DNA of 64,000 nucleotides from Salinisphaera orenii subsp. orenii MK-B5 (GTDB lineage: Bacteria; Pseudomonadota; Gammaproteobacteria; Nevskiales; Salinisphaeraceae): the NCBI RefSeq assembly GCF_003788635.1, contig NZ_AYKH01000007.1, forward strand, positions 37,141 through 101,140. The letters are read 5' to 3'. Under the pieces are notes generated by a model, which saw nothing but the letters and a program-made list of their open reading frames with translations, was not told where the DNA came from and did no database searches. Below, in pieces: positions 40,294 through 49,487 of the stretch. Position numbers and translations under genes: made by a program. Each line of letters opens with the position of its first letter. Positions within the stretch are counted from its first letter, which is position 1.

Positions 40294-42591
40294 ATGAGTT
40301 ACGAATATCGAAATGATGCGAATGCCCGGGGCGGGCAGCAGCCGGCGGTCGACGCGGGTCTGATGCAACTGATGCGCAGCGCCGCGTATTCGATCGAGGC
40401 GCCCACGGCCGTGCTGTACCGTCTGCAGGACGACTGGCTGTCGCCGACGGTGCGTATTGGCGCGCAGGCCGCCGCCTCCGGGGTGAAACGGCCGGCGGCC
40501 TGGGCCGAGCCAAGCGCGCCCGGCGTTGACCGCGCGTTGCTCATCGCCAACGACACCGAACGGCAGACGGACTGGGCGGTGCCGGAGATCGCCGACGGCT
40601 CGGGTTCGAGGCCCCGGTTCGCCGTCTTCGTGCCGGTCCGCGATCACGTGCGGCGCCTGCTCGGTGCGCTGCTGATCACCGACAGCCGCGCCCGTGCCGG
40701 CCTGAGTGCGGCGCAGACCTACGTCCTGGAGACGCACGGCGTCCAGATCGCTCGGCAACTGACCGCCCCCGACGGCGGGGCCGGTGTGGCCGAGCCGCCG
40801 CTGCCCGGGCCCTACGGCGAACGGCTGCGGCTGCTGGAGTCCGTGGTCGTGAATGCCAACGATGCGGTGCTGATCACCGAGGCCGAGCCGATCGATCGGC
40901 CGGGGCCGCGCATCGTCTATTGCAACGCGGCCTTCACGCGGACGACCGGCTACGCCGAGGCCGATGTGCTGGGGGATACGCCGCGCATTCTGCAGGGCGC
41001 GGACACCGACCGCGCCGCGCTCGATCGCCTGCGCGCCGCCCTCGAGCACTGGCGACCGATCGAGATCGAGCTGCGCAACTATCGCCGGGACGGGGCGCCG
41101 TTCTGGGTCGAGCTGAGCATCGTGCCGGTCGCCGACGAACACGGCTGGTTCACCCACTGGGTGTCGGTCCAGCGCGACGTCAGCGAGCGCAAGCAGGCCG
41201 AGGCGGTGGCCAACCAGGCGCGGATCGTACATGCCGAGAAGATCGCCCTGCAGGCCAAGCTCGCCGAGCGCCAGCGCATGGAGGAGAGCCTCAAGTACGC
41301 GGCCTCTCACGACGATCTGACCGGGCTGCGCAACCGCGCCAACGTGATGGATTCGCTCGAATCGCTGCTCTCCGGCAACGATGCGGGCGGTCCTGCGGCG
41401 TCCGGCTATGTGCTGTTCATGGATCTCGATCGTTTCAAGCTGGTCAACGACAGCCTGGGCCACAGGTCGGGCGATCTGCTGCTCATGGAAATGGCGCGCC
41501 GTCTGGAGTGCTGTGTCGGGGATGCGGATACGCTCGCGCGGGTGGGTGGCGACGAATTCGTGATCGTGCAGCGTTCGGCCGTCGACGAATCGGACGCCGT
41601 GGCCCTGGCCGAGCGCGTGCTCGAACGCCTGCGGGCGCCGTTCCGGATCCAGGGCCAGGACTTGTTCACCTCGGCCAGCATCGGTCTCGTGGCGATCGGA
41701 CGTGGCCACGACACGCCGGAGGCCTTGTTGCGGGACGCCGATATCGCCATGTATGCGGCTAAATTCAAGGGCCACGGACAGTACAGTCTGTACACTGATT
41801 CGATGCGCTCGGAGGTGATCGAGACGCTGGCCCTGCAGAACGATATCCGCCAGGCGCTGGCCGAAGACCAGTTCACGCTCCATTACCAGCCGATCTACGA
41901 TCCGACCACCGGCCGATTCGATGAGGTCGAAGCACTCGCCCGGTGGTGTCACCCTCAGCGCGGTGATGTGCCGCCCGCGGTGTTCATGTCGATTGCGGAG
42001 GAGATCGGCGTCGTGGTCGAACTCGGCGGCCGTCTGTTGGAGCTCGCCTGTGCCCAGGTCGCGGCCTGGAACGCGCAACTCGACAACCGTGAGCTGGGCG
42101 TCAGCGTCAACGTCTCCGTCTCCCAGCTGCGTCACCACGGCTTTCTCGACCGCCTGGCTTCCATTCTGAGCGTCACGGGATTGCCGGCACGGTTGCTGCA
42201 ACTGGAGATCACCGAAACGCTGTTCCTGCAAAACGATGGTCGCGTCGCTGAACTGCTGATGCGGCTGCGCGCGCGGGGCGTGCGCGTCGCGCTGGACGAT
42301 TTCGGTACCGGCTACTCTGCTCTGGCCTACATCGATCAATACGAGATCGACACGATCAAGATCGATCGGAGCTTTGTGCTGCGAATGCTGCGCTACGATC
42401 GCACGCTGGCGATCGTGCGCGCGATCATCGATCTGGGCCGCACGCTCTCGCTGCAGATCACGGCCGAGGGCATCGAGACCGAGGATCAGCTGGCCCGGAT
42501 CCGCGAACTCGGCTGCCCGCGGGCCCAGGGTTTCCTGCTGGCCCGACCCATGCCGCCGGAGCGCCTGGCCGAGCTGCTGTCCATCGACTGA
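40294..42591 (+). CDS. GAF-PAS-GGDEF-EAL cyclic-di-GMP protein
   Basis: A 765-residue cytosolic signalling protein. The N-terminal 170 residues look GAF-like, and a PAS domain follows (about 185-305). The GGDEF domain carries the intact GGDEF motif at 418-422, compatible with diguanylate cyclase activity. The EAL domain has its motif at 546-548, LEITET, DDFGTGYS, IKIDRSF, EGIET and a final QGFLLARP; all expected catalytic elements are present, so either activity is possible. The PAS core (RILQGADTDRAAL, RDGAPFWVELSIVPV) is clearly of the LOV-related branch, but where the flavin-binding cysteine should be (NCRFLQG in LOV) it has TPRILQG, so it is probably not a photoreceptor. Confidence 0.93.
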   Translation: MSYEYRNDANARGGQQPAVDAGLMQLMRSAAYSIEAPTAVLYRLQDDWLSPTVRIGAQAAASGVKRPAAWAEPSAPGVDRALLIANDTERQTDWAVPEIADGSGSRPRFAVFVPVRDHVRRLLGALLITDSRARAGLSAAQTYVLETHGVQIARQLTAPDGGAGVAEPPLPGPYGERLRLLESVVVNANDAVLITEAEPIDRPGPRIVYCNAAFTRTTGYAEADVLGDTPRILQGADTDRAALDRLRAALEHWRPIEIELRNYRRDGAPFWVELSIVPVADEHGWFTHWVSVQRDVSERKQAEAVANQARIVHAEKIALQAKLAERQRMEESLKYAASHDDLTGLRNRANVMDSLESLLSGNDAGGPAASGYVLFMDLDRFKLVNDSLGHRSGDLLLMEMARRLECCVGDADTLARVGGDEFVIVQRSAVDESDAVALAERVLERLRAPFRIQGQDLFTSASIGLVAIGRGHDTPEALLRDADIAMYAAKFKGHGQYSLYTDSMRSEVIETLALQNDIRQALAEDQFTLHYQPIYDPTTGRFDEVEALARWCHPQRGDVPPAVFMSIAEEIGVVVELGGRLLELACAQVAAWNAQLDNRELGVSVNVSVSQLRHHGFLDRLASILSVTGLPARLLQLEITETLFLQNDGRVAELLMRLRARGVRVALDDFGTGYSALAYIDQYEIDTIKIDRSFVLRMLRYDRTLAIVRAIIDLGRTLSLQITAEGIETEDQLARIRELGCPRAQGFLLARPMPPERLAELLSID

Positions 42592-42794
42592 CTGCGATGG
42601 CGGACGCTGCAGGCCATGCCTCGGTAGCGGCGACCGCCGGTGCGCGCGGTCGGGCCTGCGCTCGCGGGGCGATTGGAACCCGGCCGGCCGATGATGCCGC
42701 GCGCCGGTCGTCGCTACTCTCGCCCCCGGTCGATGAGCGCCCGGCCTGCCACCGCGCGGTTCGCGGCGCGGGGTCGACCGGGACGATCGCCGCG

Positions 42795-43283
42795 CTAGGC
42801 CTCCGAGCGCTTGCCGCGCCGGCGCCGGCCCCGGTTACGGGGCGGCTTGCGCCGGATATAGAGCTGCTTGCGCATGCGGGCGACGACGGTGCCGTCGGCG
42901 GCGACGATGTCATTCTCGAACCAGCGCAGATGTTTCTTGCCGGTGGCCGTGATGTCGATGATCTCGTCGCGCAGGGCGTCGTCGAAGGCGAACTCGGCGT
43001 GGACCGTGCCGCGGCCGGGGGCCAGGAAATCGATCGCGCCGGCCGCGTCCCAGACGATATGGCCGCGGCCCAGGCGTTCGATCGCCATGATCGCCCAGAA
43101 GGGGTCGCACATCTTGAACAGATTGCCGCCGAACTGGGTGCCCATGTAGTTTCGGTTCCAGGGCCGTAGCCGCAGTTCCACGCGCGCGTATGACCAGTCG
43201 CGGCGCAGATCGGTGACGTGAATGCCGCTCGCGGCGAACGGCGGCCACACGTTCATGAAGCGGCGGAGCAGGGCGGGTTGCAT
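42795..43283 (-). CDS. DUF4442 (hotdog-fold thioesterase-like) protein
   Basis: A 162-residue protein. RLRPWNRNYMGTQFGGNLFKMCDPFWAIM is characteristic of DUF4442, a hotdog-fold family related to acyl-CoA thioesterases (YiiD C-terminal region). The C-terminal 15 residues are a strongly basic tail (RKPPRNRGRRRRGKR), possibly unstructured. There is no signal peptide. Function is unproven for this family; hydrolysis of an acyl thioester is a reasonable guess. No related genes flank it. Confidence 0.85.
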   Translation of the reverse strand: MQPALLRRFMNVWPPFAASGIHVTDLRRDWSYARVELRLRPWNRNYMGTQFGGNLFKMCDPFWAIMAIERLGRGHIVWDAAGAIDFLAPGRGTVHAEFAFDDALRDEIIDITATGKKHLRWFENDIVAADGTVVARMRKQLYIRRKPPRNRGRRRRGKRSEA

Positions 43284-43442
43284 GGCGGGTCGCCTGACGC
43301 GGAATGAACCCGCATTCTAGCCGCGGCGGCAGCGCCGGCAAACGATCGGCGTGCGGGTGTATCCGCCGGGCGTGTAAGGCCGTATCGTGTCGAACGGCGC
43401 CCCGCGCGGCTGCGCGACCACCGTTTTGCCGGAACCATCACG

Positions 43443-43763
43443 ATGATCGACTATCTCAACGGGGTCGCGGAGACCCATCACGTCAATCCGTTGCTGTTCG
43501 TGCTCATCTATCTGGTGACCACGGTGCCGTTCCTGCTGATCAGCGGCTGGCTGTTCCATCACATCCGCCGGCAGAAGCCGCTCGCGCTGCTCGTCTTTCT
43601 CTGGGCGCTGTGCTACACCGCGCCCTATCTGTACGTGCTCGCGGTCGGGCGCGACCTGCCCCCATGGGTCTATGTGATGGTCGCACTGCTGATCTGCGGC
43701 GGGCTCGGGCTGGCCGGGCGGGGGCTCAAGCAGCGGCTGGACGCGGCGCGTCGCAACGACTGA
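43443..43763 (+). CDS. Small integral membrane protein, hypothetical
   Basis: A 106-residue protein with three hydrophobic segments (about 16-38, 47-67 and 74-92), Arg-rich cytosolic termini and no known motif. The first segment follows PLLFVLIYLVTT. The start ATG lies close to the gene's beginning of hydrophobic character. It precedes the TSUP exporter gene by 56 bases, so the two may be cotranscribed, and an accessory role is conceivable. I do not recognise the family. Confidence 0.7.
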   Translation: MIDYLNGVAETHHVNPLLFVLIYLVTTVPFLLISGWLFHHIRRQKPLALLVFLWALCYTAPYLYVLAVGRDLPPWVYVMVALLICGGLGLAGRGLKQRLDAARRND

Positions 43764-43819
43764 CGCCGCGGCTATAATGCGGCGCTTTGCCGGCCGGGCC
43801 GACCGGTCATCGGAGCGCC

Positions 43820-44578
43820 ATGCCGGAACTGAGTCCACTCGCGCCGGCCGTACTCGCCGCCCTGATCGTGGTCTATCTGCTCGGGGGCTTCGTCAAGGGT
43901 GCGGCGGCCTTCGGTCAGCCGATGGTGACCATCCCGCTGGCCAGTTTTCTTCTGTCCGTACCCACGGCGATCGCGATCTCGATCGCCCCGGTGATGGCGG
44001 CCAACGTCGTTCAGTTGATACAGAATCGGCGGGCTCTGGCGGCCGCGCGCGCCTATCTCCCGTTCTACGCTACGCTCGCCGTCTGCATGATCGCGGGGCT
44101 CGCCGTGCTCTCGAGTGCGGGCCACGAGCGGCTGCTGGTGCTGGTTGGGGCGCTGATACTGATCTTCGTTGCCGTCCAGCTGACGGGCTGGCAGCCGCGC
44201 ATCGCGACGCCGCTTCGGCTGCGGGCGCAGTTGGCTTCCGGCGCGCTCTCGGGGCTGCTCGCCGGCATGACGTCGTTCGTGAGTTTCCCTTCGATTCCGG
44301 TCTTCGTCGCCTGTCGGATGCCGCGAGAGCAGTTCGCGCTCGTCATCTGCGTGATGTTCCTGCTGGCCTCGACCCTGCTGTCGACCGGGCTGTCGGCGCT
44401 AGGTGTCTACGGCCGGGCCGAGCTGATCGCCACACTCGTCTGTATCGCGCCCTCGGCCGCGGGTCAGATGTTCGGGCAGTATGTCCGCGACCGACTGCCC
44501 GAGCGCCGGCTGCGCGCGGTCGTGTTCGCCATGCTCTCAGCCATGGGCGTCAGTCTGGTCCTGCGCGGCCTGTTCTAG
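43820..44578 (+). CDS. TauE/SafE (TSUP) family sulfite or organosulfur exporter
   Basis: A 252-residue membrane protein with about eight helices. The segment GGFVKGAAAFGQPMVTIPL near residues 23-41 is the first TSUP hallmark, and SGALSGLLAGMTSFVSFPSIPVFV starts the second repeat in the middle. TSUP proteins export sulfite, sulfoacetate or other small organic anions; the substrate here is unknown. The rhodanese at 33316 is sulfur-related but distant. The start was placed at the methionine giving MPELSPLAPAVLAAL, just before the first helix; an upstream ATG adds eleven non-hydrophobic residues. A membrane protein gene lies 56 bases upstream. Confidence 0.9.
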   Translation: MPELSPLAPAVLAALIVVYLLGGFVKGAAAFGQPMVTIPLASFLLSVPTAIAISIAPVMAANVVQLIQNRRALAAARAYLPFYATLAVCMIAGLAVLSSAGHERLLVLVGALILIFVAVQLTGWQPRIATPLRLRAQLASGALSGLLAGMTSFVSFPSIPVFVACRMPREQFALVICVMFLLASTLLSTGLSALGVYGRAELIATLVCIAPSAAGQMFGQYVRDRLPERRLRAVVFAMLSAMGVSLVLRGLF

Positions 44579-44677
44579 TCGTCGTACGATGACGACCACC
44601 GGCCTGGTCGCTCGCGCGCCCGGCGCTGCGCTATCGCGGCGGCGAGCGGCCGGGCCCGGCGCCCCGGGCGGGCGCCG

Positions 44678-45334
44678 TCAGCGGCGCACGAGCCGGTAGA
44701 CTCGCTCGGCGACCTCGTCGAGCCCGCGCTCGCGCAGGTGCGCGCTGTCCGCCGGACCGCGCCGTTCGTCCAGACAGGTGATTCGACAGCGCTCGCCGAA
44801 CAGCCTCTGAACCTCGTCGTCCGAAACCGCGAACGGCGGCCCGTCCATCAGTCGTTGATCGTAGTCCAGGGTGATCAGCAGCAGCCGGGTCCCGGCATGC
44901 AGGCCGGACAGCAGGTGCTCGGCGTAACGCTGCCGGGTCGCAGGGGGCAGGGCGATCAGCGCCGCGCGGTCGTAGACGGCATCGTAGCTCGCCAGGGCGG
45001 CGGCGGACAGGTCGAAGAAATCGCCGACCAGGATCTCGACGCCGCCGGCGGCATGGCGATCGAACGCGCCGGCGCGGCTACGCTCGGCTGCGAGATCCCG
45101 CTCATCGAAAAAGGCCCGGGCGGCCATTTCGCTGAGCTCCACGCCGGTCACGTCGTGGCCCTGTGCCGCCAGCCAGGCCATGTCGACGCTCTTGCCCGAC
45201 AGCGGCACCAGCACCCGCGTGCCGCGCTCCAGACCGAGCGCGCCCCAGTGTGCGGCCAGCGCCGGGTGGCCCTCGGGCTGATGAAAGCCGATCTGCTGGT
45301 GCGCCCAGCGTTCGAGCCAGAAGTCACGGTCCAT
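44678..45334 (-). CDS. tpm: Thiopurine S-methyltransferase
   Basis: A 218-residue SAM-dependent methyltransferase of the TPMT family. MDRDFWLERWAHQQIGFHQ at the N terminus is the substrate-pocket lid, and RVLVPLSGKSVDMAWLAAQGHDVTGVELSEMA is the SAM-binding region (residues about 40-70). YDAVYDRAALIALPP is motif IV. Bacterial TPMTs methylate thiopurines and also selenium and tellurium oxyanions and other toxic chalcogen compounds. Its start overlaps the end of the upstream GST gene by 11 bases, so the two are translationally coupled. Confidence 0.94.
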   Translation of the reverse strand: MDRDFWLERWAHQQIGFHQPEGHPALAAHWGALGLERGTRVLVPLSGKSVDMAWLAAQGHDVTGVELSEMAARAFFDERDLAAERSRAGAFDRHAAGGVEILVGDFFDLSAAALASYDAVYDRAALIALPPATRQRYAEHLLSGLHAGTRLLLITLDYDQRLMDGPPFAVSDDEVQRLFGERCRITCLDERRGPADSAHLRERGLDEVAERVYRLVRR

Positions 45335-46064
45335 CTCGGTCGTCTCCTTCGGTGATGCCGCCGTCCAGCTCCGGATAGTGGCGGAAGATGCCGTGCTCGT
45401 TGAACGCTGCGCGGCGATCGGATGCGAGATAGGCGGCCAGTCGTGGTCGCGCGGCCACGCGTTCCACCAGTGCCAGCACGCGGGGCGTATCGACTGTCGC
45501 CGCGTCGACGGCCCGTGGAAAGGCGTAGCGCAGGCCGGTCACCACGTGGAAAAGCGACAGATCCGCGGTGCTGCAGGCGTCCCCGACCAGCCAGTGGCCG
45601 CCGTCCGGATTGGCTGCGAGCACGGTCTCGAAATAGCCCAGGAATTTCGGCAGACGGGCGCTGCGGAACACTGCGGCGCGGCGGGCGGCTTCGGCCTTCT
45701 GGTCCGCGTAGTAGAGCGTCGGCCCGAGGGGATGATGGGTGTCGTGAATCTCGGCGGTGAAATCGGTCAGCGTGAGCTGCAGCCCGTGCTCGAACCGGTG
45801 CAGGGCCTCGTCGGCCGGCGCCAGTCCCAGCCGTGGCCCGAGAAACAGCAGTATGTTGGCGACGTGCGAGACCTCGAGGCCCTCGGCGCGGAGATAGGGC
45901 GGCGCGAACGGCGGCCGCGGGCCGGCCTCGAGCCCTTCGGCGACCGCCTCCGCGCCGCGCGCCCGGCCCACGTCGACATAGTCGGCGCCCGCGTCCTCGA
46001 GGGCGAGGCGCACGAATTCGCCGCGGCCGGGGATGCCGGGCCAATAGAACAGTTCGTAGCGCAT
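45324..46064 (-). CDS. Glutathione S-transferase family protein
   Basis: A 246-residue GST. The thioredoxin-like N-terminal domain begins MRYELFYWPGIPGRGEFVRLALEDAGADYVD in its first 31 residues (tyrosine near position 7 is a candidate catalytic residue), and an all-helical domain follows, ending with a VGDACSTADLSLFHVV N-capping motif near residue 165. It resembles GSTs of the alpha/mu/pi-like branch common in proteobacteria. It overlaps tpm by 11 bases, which suggests joint detoxification of electrophiles or thio/seleno compounds. An open frame upstream of 46064 lacks GST similarity. Confidence 0.92.
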   Translation of the reverse strand: MRYELFYWPGIPGRGEFVRLALEDAGADYVDVGRARGAEAVAEGLEAGPRPPFAPPYLRAEGLEVSHVANILLFLGPRLGLAPADEALHRFEHGLQLTLTDFTAEIHDTHHPLGPTLYYADQKAEAARRAAVFRSARLPKFLGYFETVLAANPDGGHWLVGDACSTADLSLFHVVTGLRYAFPRAVDAATVDTPRVLALVERVAARPRLAAYLASDRRAAFNEHGIFRHYPELDGGITEGDDRDGP

Positions 46065-46573
46065 GGTCGAAACCGGTGGAGGGGTTGCCGGCATCGGAGC
46101 AGAGGCGGCGCGCCCGGTCAACGCCCGAGTCGACCTCGCACTGCCTGCCGCTGTCGCGCCGACGCGGGCGCAGCGGCTCGCCGGCGTTTTTGATCCGGTC
46201 TCGACCCGACGGATGCCGGGGCGGTCGCAGCGGGATACCCGCTTCTGGCTGAAGCCGGTGCCGTGTTTAGCCCTGGCGCCGAGGCGGCCAAGCGGCCGGG
46301 CAGTCCGACGCGTTTCGGCGCGGCCGAGCCTGATCGTCACGAGACGGCCGGGGCGGCGTTCCGGTCGATTGCAACGCATCGGCGTGCCCGCCGTTCGATG
46401 TCGTGATTCGGTCGACCGGCCCTGGTTGCGTATCGCCGGGGCCACGACCCGACCCTGCCGCTCGCGCGTTGCGCGCGGGCGCATCCCACTACCGGCACTT
46501 CGGCTCGCATGCCTGGGTCACGGCCACGGCCACGGCCACGGCGGCGGCGCCTGGAGCCGAAGCGTCGACAGGG
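46065..46573. other. Intergenic region with a short tandem repeat
   Basis: About 510 bases downstream of the dinB stop and upstream of the GST gene, with both genes on the minus strand. Four copies of CACGGC occur in tandem at 46519-46542. No protein or RNA gene is recognised. Confidence 0.45.
46519..46542 (+). repeat. Tandem hexanucleotide repeat (CACGGC x4)
   Basis: Four perfect copies of CACGGC. It is non-coding here and could vary in copy number by slippage. Confidence 0.6.
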
Positions 46574-47647
46574 CTAGAGCAGGCTCGGCTGAACCGCGGT
46601 GCAGCGGCCGTCGACGAAGCCCGACAGGCCCACGCCGACCAGGCGATAGCGGCTGGCCACGGCCTGGTCGACGCGGCCGCGCAGGGCCCCGGCGATGGCC
46701 GCGACCTCGTCGGCCGAGGCGGGGGGTGTGGGGGGCGTGTAGCTGCGGGTGAGAATCCGAAAGTCCGCGGTCTTGAGCTTGAGCACCACCGTGCGCGCGA
46801 CCCGCGGGCGTTTTTTCTCCTGCTGGGCCCAGGCCTTGGCGGCCAGGCGTTCGATGTGCGGCGTGAGCGCGTCCAGCGGCAGATCCTCGCGCAGCGTGTC
46901 CTCACTGGAGACCTGGACCGACGGCCGGCGCGGTTGCACCGGGCGCTCGTCCACGCCGCGCCCGAGCTCGTGCAGCCGCTGGCCCCAGCGTCCGAAACGC
47001 TCGCGCAGCTCGGGCGCGCCGAGCGCGCGCAGATCGCCGACGGTGTGGACGTCCATGGCCGTCAGCCGCGCCTTCATCTTGGGCCCCACGCCCGGGATCC
47101 GGCCGATGTCCAGGGCCGTGAGAAATGCCTCGACCCGGTGCGGCGGCAGCACGAACTGGCCGTCCGGCTTGCGCCAGTCCGAGGCGATCTTGGCCAGAAA
47201 CTTGTTGGGGGCGATCCCGGCCGAGGCGGTCAGGCCGGTTTCGGCGCGGATGGCATCGCGAATCGCGCGCGCGGTCTCGGTCGCCGAAGGCGAGGGGATG
47301 CGCGGGCGGGTCACATCCAGATACGCCTCGTCCAGCGACAGCGGTTCCACCAGCTCGGTATAGCGGTGGAAGATCTCGCGAATCTGCTGCGAGGCGGCGC
47401 GATAGCGGGCGAAGTCCGGATCGACGAACACCGCCTGCGGGCACAGCCGCTCGGCGCGCAGGGCGGGCATGGCCGAGTGCACGCCGAACACGCGGGCTTC
47501 GTAGCTGGCCGCGGTCACCACCGAACGCGCGCCGCGCTTGGCCACCACCACCGGCTGGCCGCGCAGCTCGGGCGCATCGCGCTGCTCCACCGACGCATAG
47601 AAGGCGTCCATGTCGACGTGAACGATCTTGCGTACTGCTCGGGTCAT
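46574..47647 (-). CDS. dinB: DNA polymerase IV
   Basis: A 357-residue Y-family polymerase, the usual length of DinB. VHVDMDAFYASVEQRD at the N terminus and VEPLSLDEAYLDVT near residue 100 supply the catalytic aspartates and glutamate, GIAPNKFLAKIAS is the thumb-proximal region, and IPGVGPKMKARL is a helix-hairpin-helix. DinB carries out translesion synthesis under SOS control. I did not see a clear LexA box immediately upstream. It is divergent from purU, sharing a 115-base intergenic region. Confidence 0.96.
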   Translation of the reverse strand: MTRAVRKIVHVDMDAFYASVEQRDAPELRGQPVVVAKRGARSVVTAASYEARVFGVHSAMPALRAERLCPQAVFVDPDFARYRAASQQIREIFHRYTELVEPLSLDEAYLDVTRPRIPSPSATETARAIRDAIRAETGLTASAGIAPNKFLAKIASDWRKPDGQFVLPPHRVEAFLTALDIGRIPGVGPKMKARLTAMDVHTVGDLRALGAPELRERFGRWGQRLHELGRGVDERPVQPRRPSVQVSSEDTLREDLPLDALTPHIERLAAKAWAQQEKKRPRVARTVVLKLKTADFRILTRSYTPPTPPASADEVAAIAGALRGRVDQAVASRYRLVGVGLSGFVDGRCTAVQPSLL

Positions 47648-47762
47648 GGGTCACCCGTCCGGATTCGAGCCTCATTGTAGGACCTGGCTAGGTGTCGCGG
47701 CGCGCTGCGGCGGCTCGCGCTACCATGCGGGTCGATTTTTCAACGTCGCCAGACGCGAGGCC

Positions 47763-48620
47763 ATGAACCATACCCAGCACTACACCCTCTGTTTTTCCTG
47801 CCCCGACCGCGTCGGCATCGTGGCCCGAGTGGCCGGCTTCTTCGCCGAACTCGGCGGCTGGATCCTGCGTTCCAGTCAGCATGCGGAGGAGGACGACAAC
47901 CGTTTCTTCATGCGTGTCGAGGTCCGCGCGGATTCCGTGGACTGCGGACTCGCCGAGCTGCGGCGTCGGTTCGCGACCATCGCCGACGAATGCGAGATGG
48001 ACTGGCGGATCAGCGACAGTGCGGTGCGCAAGCGCGTGGTGATTCTGGTCTCGCGTCAGAAGCACTGTCTCTACGATCTGCTGGAACGCTGGGAGTCCGG
48101 CGAACTCGACATCGAGATCCCCTGCGTCATCTCCAACCACGACGATGCCCGTGGGCTGGTCGAATGGCACGGCATCCCCTACCACCACGTTCCGATGGGC
48201 GGCGACGACAAGGCCGAGGCCTGGGCCGAGATCGAGCGGCTGTTTCTGGAATCCGGGGGCGAGACGATGGTGCTGGCGCGCTTCATGCAGATTCTGCCGC
48301 CGGCGCTGTGCGAGCGTTTCGCCGGCCGCATCATCAACATCCACCACAGTTTCCTGCCGAGCTTCGTGGGGGCGTCGCCCTATCGGCAGGCCTGGACACG
48401 CGGCGTGAAGCAGGTCGGGGCGACCTGCCACTACGTCACGGCCGAACTCGACCAGGGCCCGATCATCGACCAGGACGTCGTCCGGGTCGGTCACGGCGAT
48501 TCGGTCGGCGACCTCGTGCGTTACGGCAAGGACGTCGAAAAGGCCGTGCTCGCCCGCGGCCTGCGCGACCATCTCGAGGACCGGGTGCTGGTCAACGGGC
48601 GCCGGACCGTGGTGCTTTGA
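47763..48620 (+). CDS. purU: Formyltetrahydrofolate deformylase
   Basis: A 285-residue enzyme with an N-terminal ACT domain (about 8-85) and a C-terminal formyltransferase-type hydrolase domain. Diagnostic residues: the substrate-binding IINIHHSFLPSFVGA segment (catalytic His) near residue 200 and the preceding VISNHDD region. PurU cleaves 10-formyl-THF to formate and THF; in organisms that demethylate glycine betaine or sarcosine it helps recycle THF and dispose of one-carbon units. Its position beside the methyl-catabolic cluster that follows fits that role. Shine-Dalgarno is weak. Confidence 0.95.
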   Translation: MNHTQHYTLCFSCPDRVGIVARVAGFFAELGGWILRSSQHAEEDDNRFFMRVEVRADSVDCGLAELRRRFATIADECEMDWRISDSAVRKRVVILVSRQKHCLYDLLERWESGELDIEIPCVISNHDDARGLVEWHGIPYHHVPMGGDDKAEAWAEIERLFLESGGETMVLARFMQILPPALCERFAGRIINIHHSFLPSFVGASPYRQAWTRGVKQVGATCHYVTAELDQGPIIDQDVVRVGHGDSVGDLVRYGKDVEKAVLARGLRDHLEDRVLVNGRRTVVL

Positions 48621-48728
48621 CCGCCCGCCCGGTGGGGCGGCCTCAGCGGATCGACGGGTGTAGGCGGGCGTCGCGGCGTTGGCGCGACCACCGGCCACGG
48701 CCGACCGCTGCGCGCCCCGCCGGCGGCA

Positions 48729-49487
48729 TCAAAGCGACTGTCCGCCGGTCAGCTCGATCCGTTCGCCGTTGAGCCAGGCGAAATCGCTGGAGAGCAGGCC
48801 GGCCACCGCCGCGCCGATGTCGTCCGGCCCGGCGGTGCGTCCCAGCGGCGTGATCGCGCGGAAATGCGCGTTCAGCTCGGGGTCGTCGCGTACCGCACCG
48901 CCGGCGAAATCGGTCTCCACCGCGCCCGGCGCGATCGCGTTGACGGTGATGCCGCGATCGCCGAGTTCCTTGGCCATGTAGCGGGTGGTCACCTCCAGCG
49001 CGCTCTTCATGGCCGAATAGGCACAGTGGTTGTCCAGCACGAAGCGTGTTGCCGCCGTGGAGACGTTCAGGATGCGCCCGCCGCGGGCGATCAGCGGCAG
49101 CAACTGCTGACTGAGCAGGAACGGGCCCTTGAAGTGGACCCGGTAGAGCGCGTCCAGGTCGTCGGCGCTGGTGTCCTCGTAGGGCGCGAGGATGCCATCG
49201 CCGGCGTTGTGCACGACGAAGTCCAGGTCGGCGCGATCGAACGTGTCCGCCAGCGTGGCCGCGAGGCGCTCGGTGAAACCGGCGAAAGCCGTGCTGTCGC
49301 CGACGTCGAGTTCGAGCATGGCGGCGCGGCCGCCGGCCTCGGCGATCTCGCGTACCACGGCGTCGGCCTCGTCGCGATGACTGCGGTAGGTGCCGATCAC
49401 GCCGACGCCGGCCGCGGCCAGGTGGTGCGCCATGCTGCGGCCGATGCCGCGGTTGGCGCCGGTGATGAAAGCGATCTTGTCCGACAT
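48729..49487 (-). CDS. SDR family oxidoreductase
   Basis: A 252-residue classical SDR: cofactor motif TGANRGIG near residue 9, NAG at about 90, catalytic YSAMK (YxxxK) near residue 152 with preceding NVSTAAT serine, and the C-terminal ELTGGQSL. The resemblance is to 3-oxoacyl-ACP reductase-like enzymes (FabG paralogues). Substrate is unknown. It converges with purU. The chosen ATG begins MSDKIAFITGAN; a longer in-frame leader lacks Rossmann character. Confidence 0.9.
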   Translation of the reverse strand: MSDKIAFITGANRGIGRSMAHHLAAAGVGVIGTYRSHRDEADAVVREIAEAGGRAAMLELDVGDSTAFAGFTERLAATLADTFDRADLDFVVHNAGDGILAPYEDTSADDLDALYRVHFKGPFLLSQQLLPLIARGGRILNVSTAATRFVLDNHCAYSAMKSALEVTTRYMAKELGDRGITVNAIAPGAVETDFAGGAVRDDPELNAHFRAITPLGRTAGPDDIGAAVAGLLSSDFAWLNGERIELTGGQSL

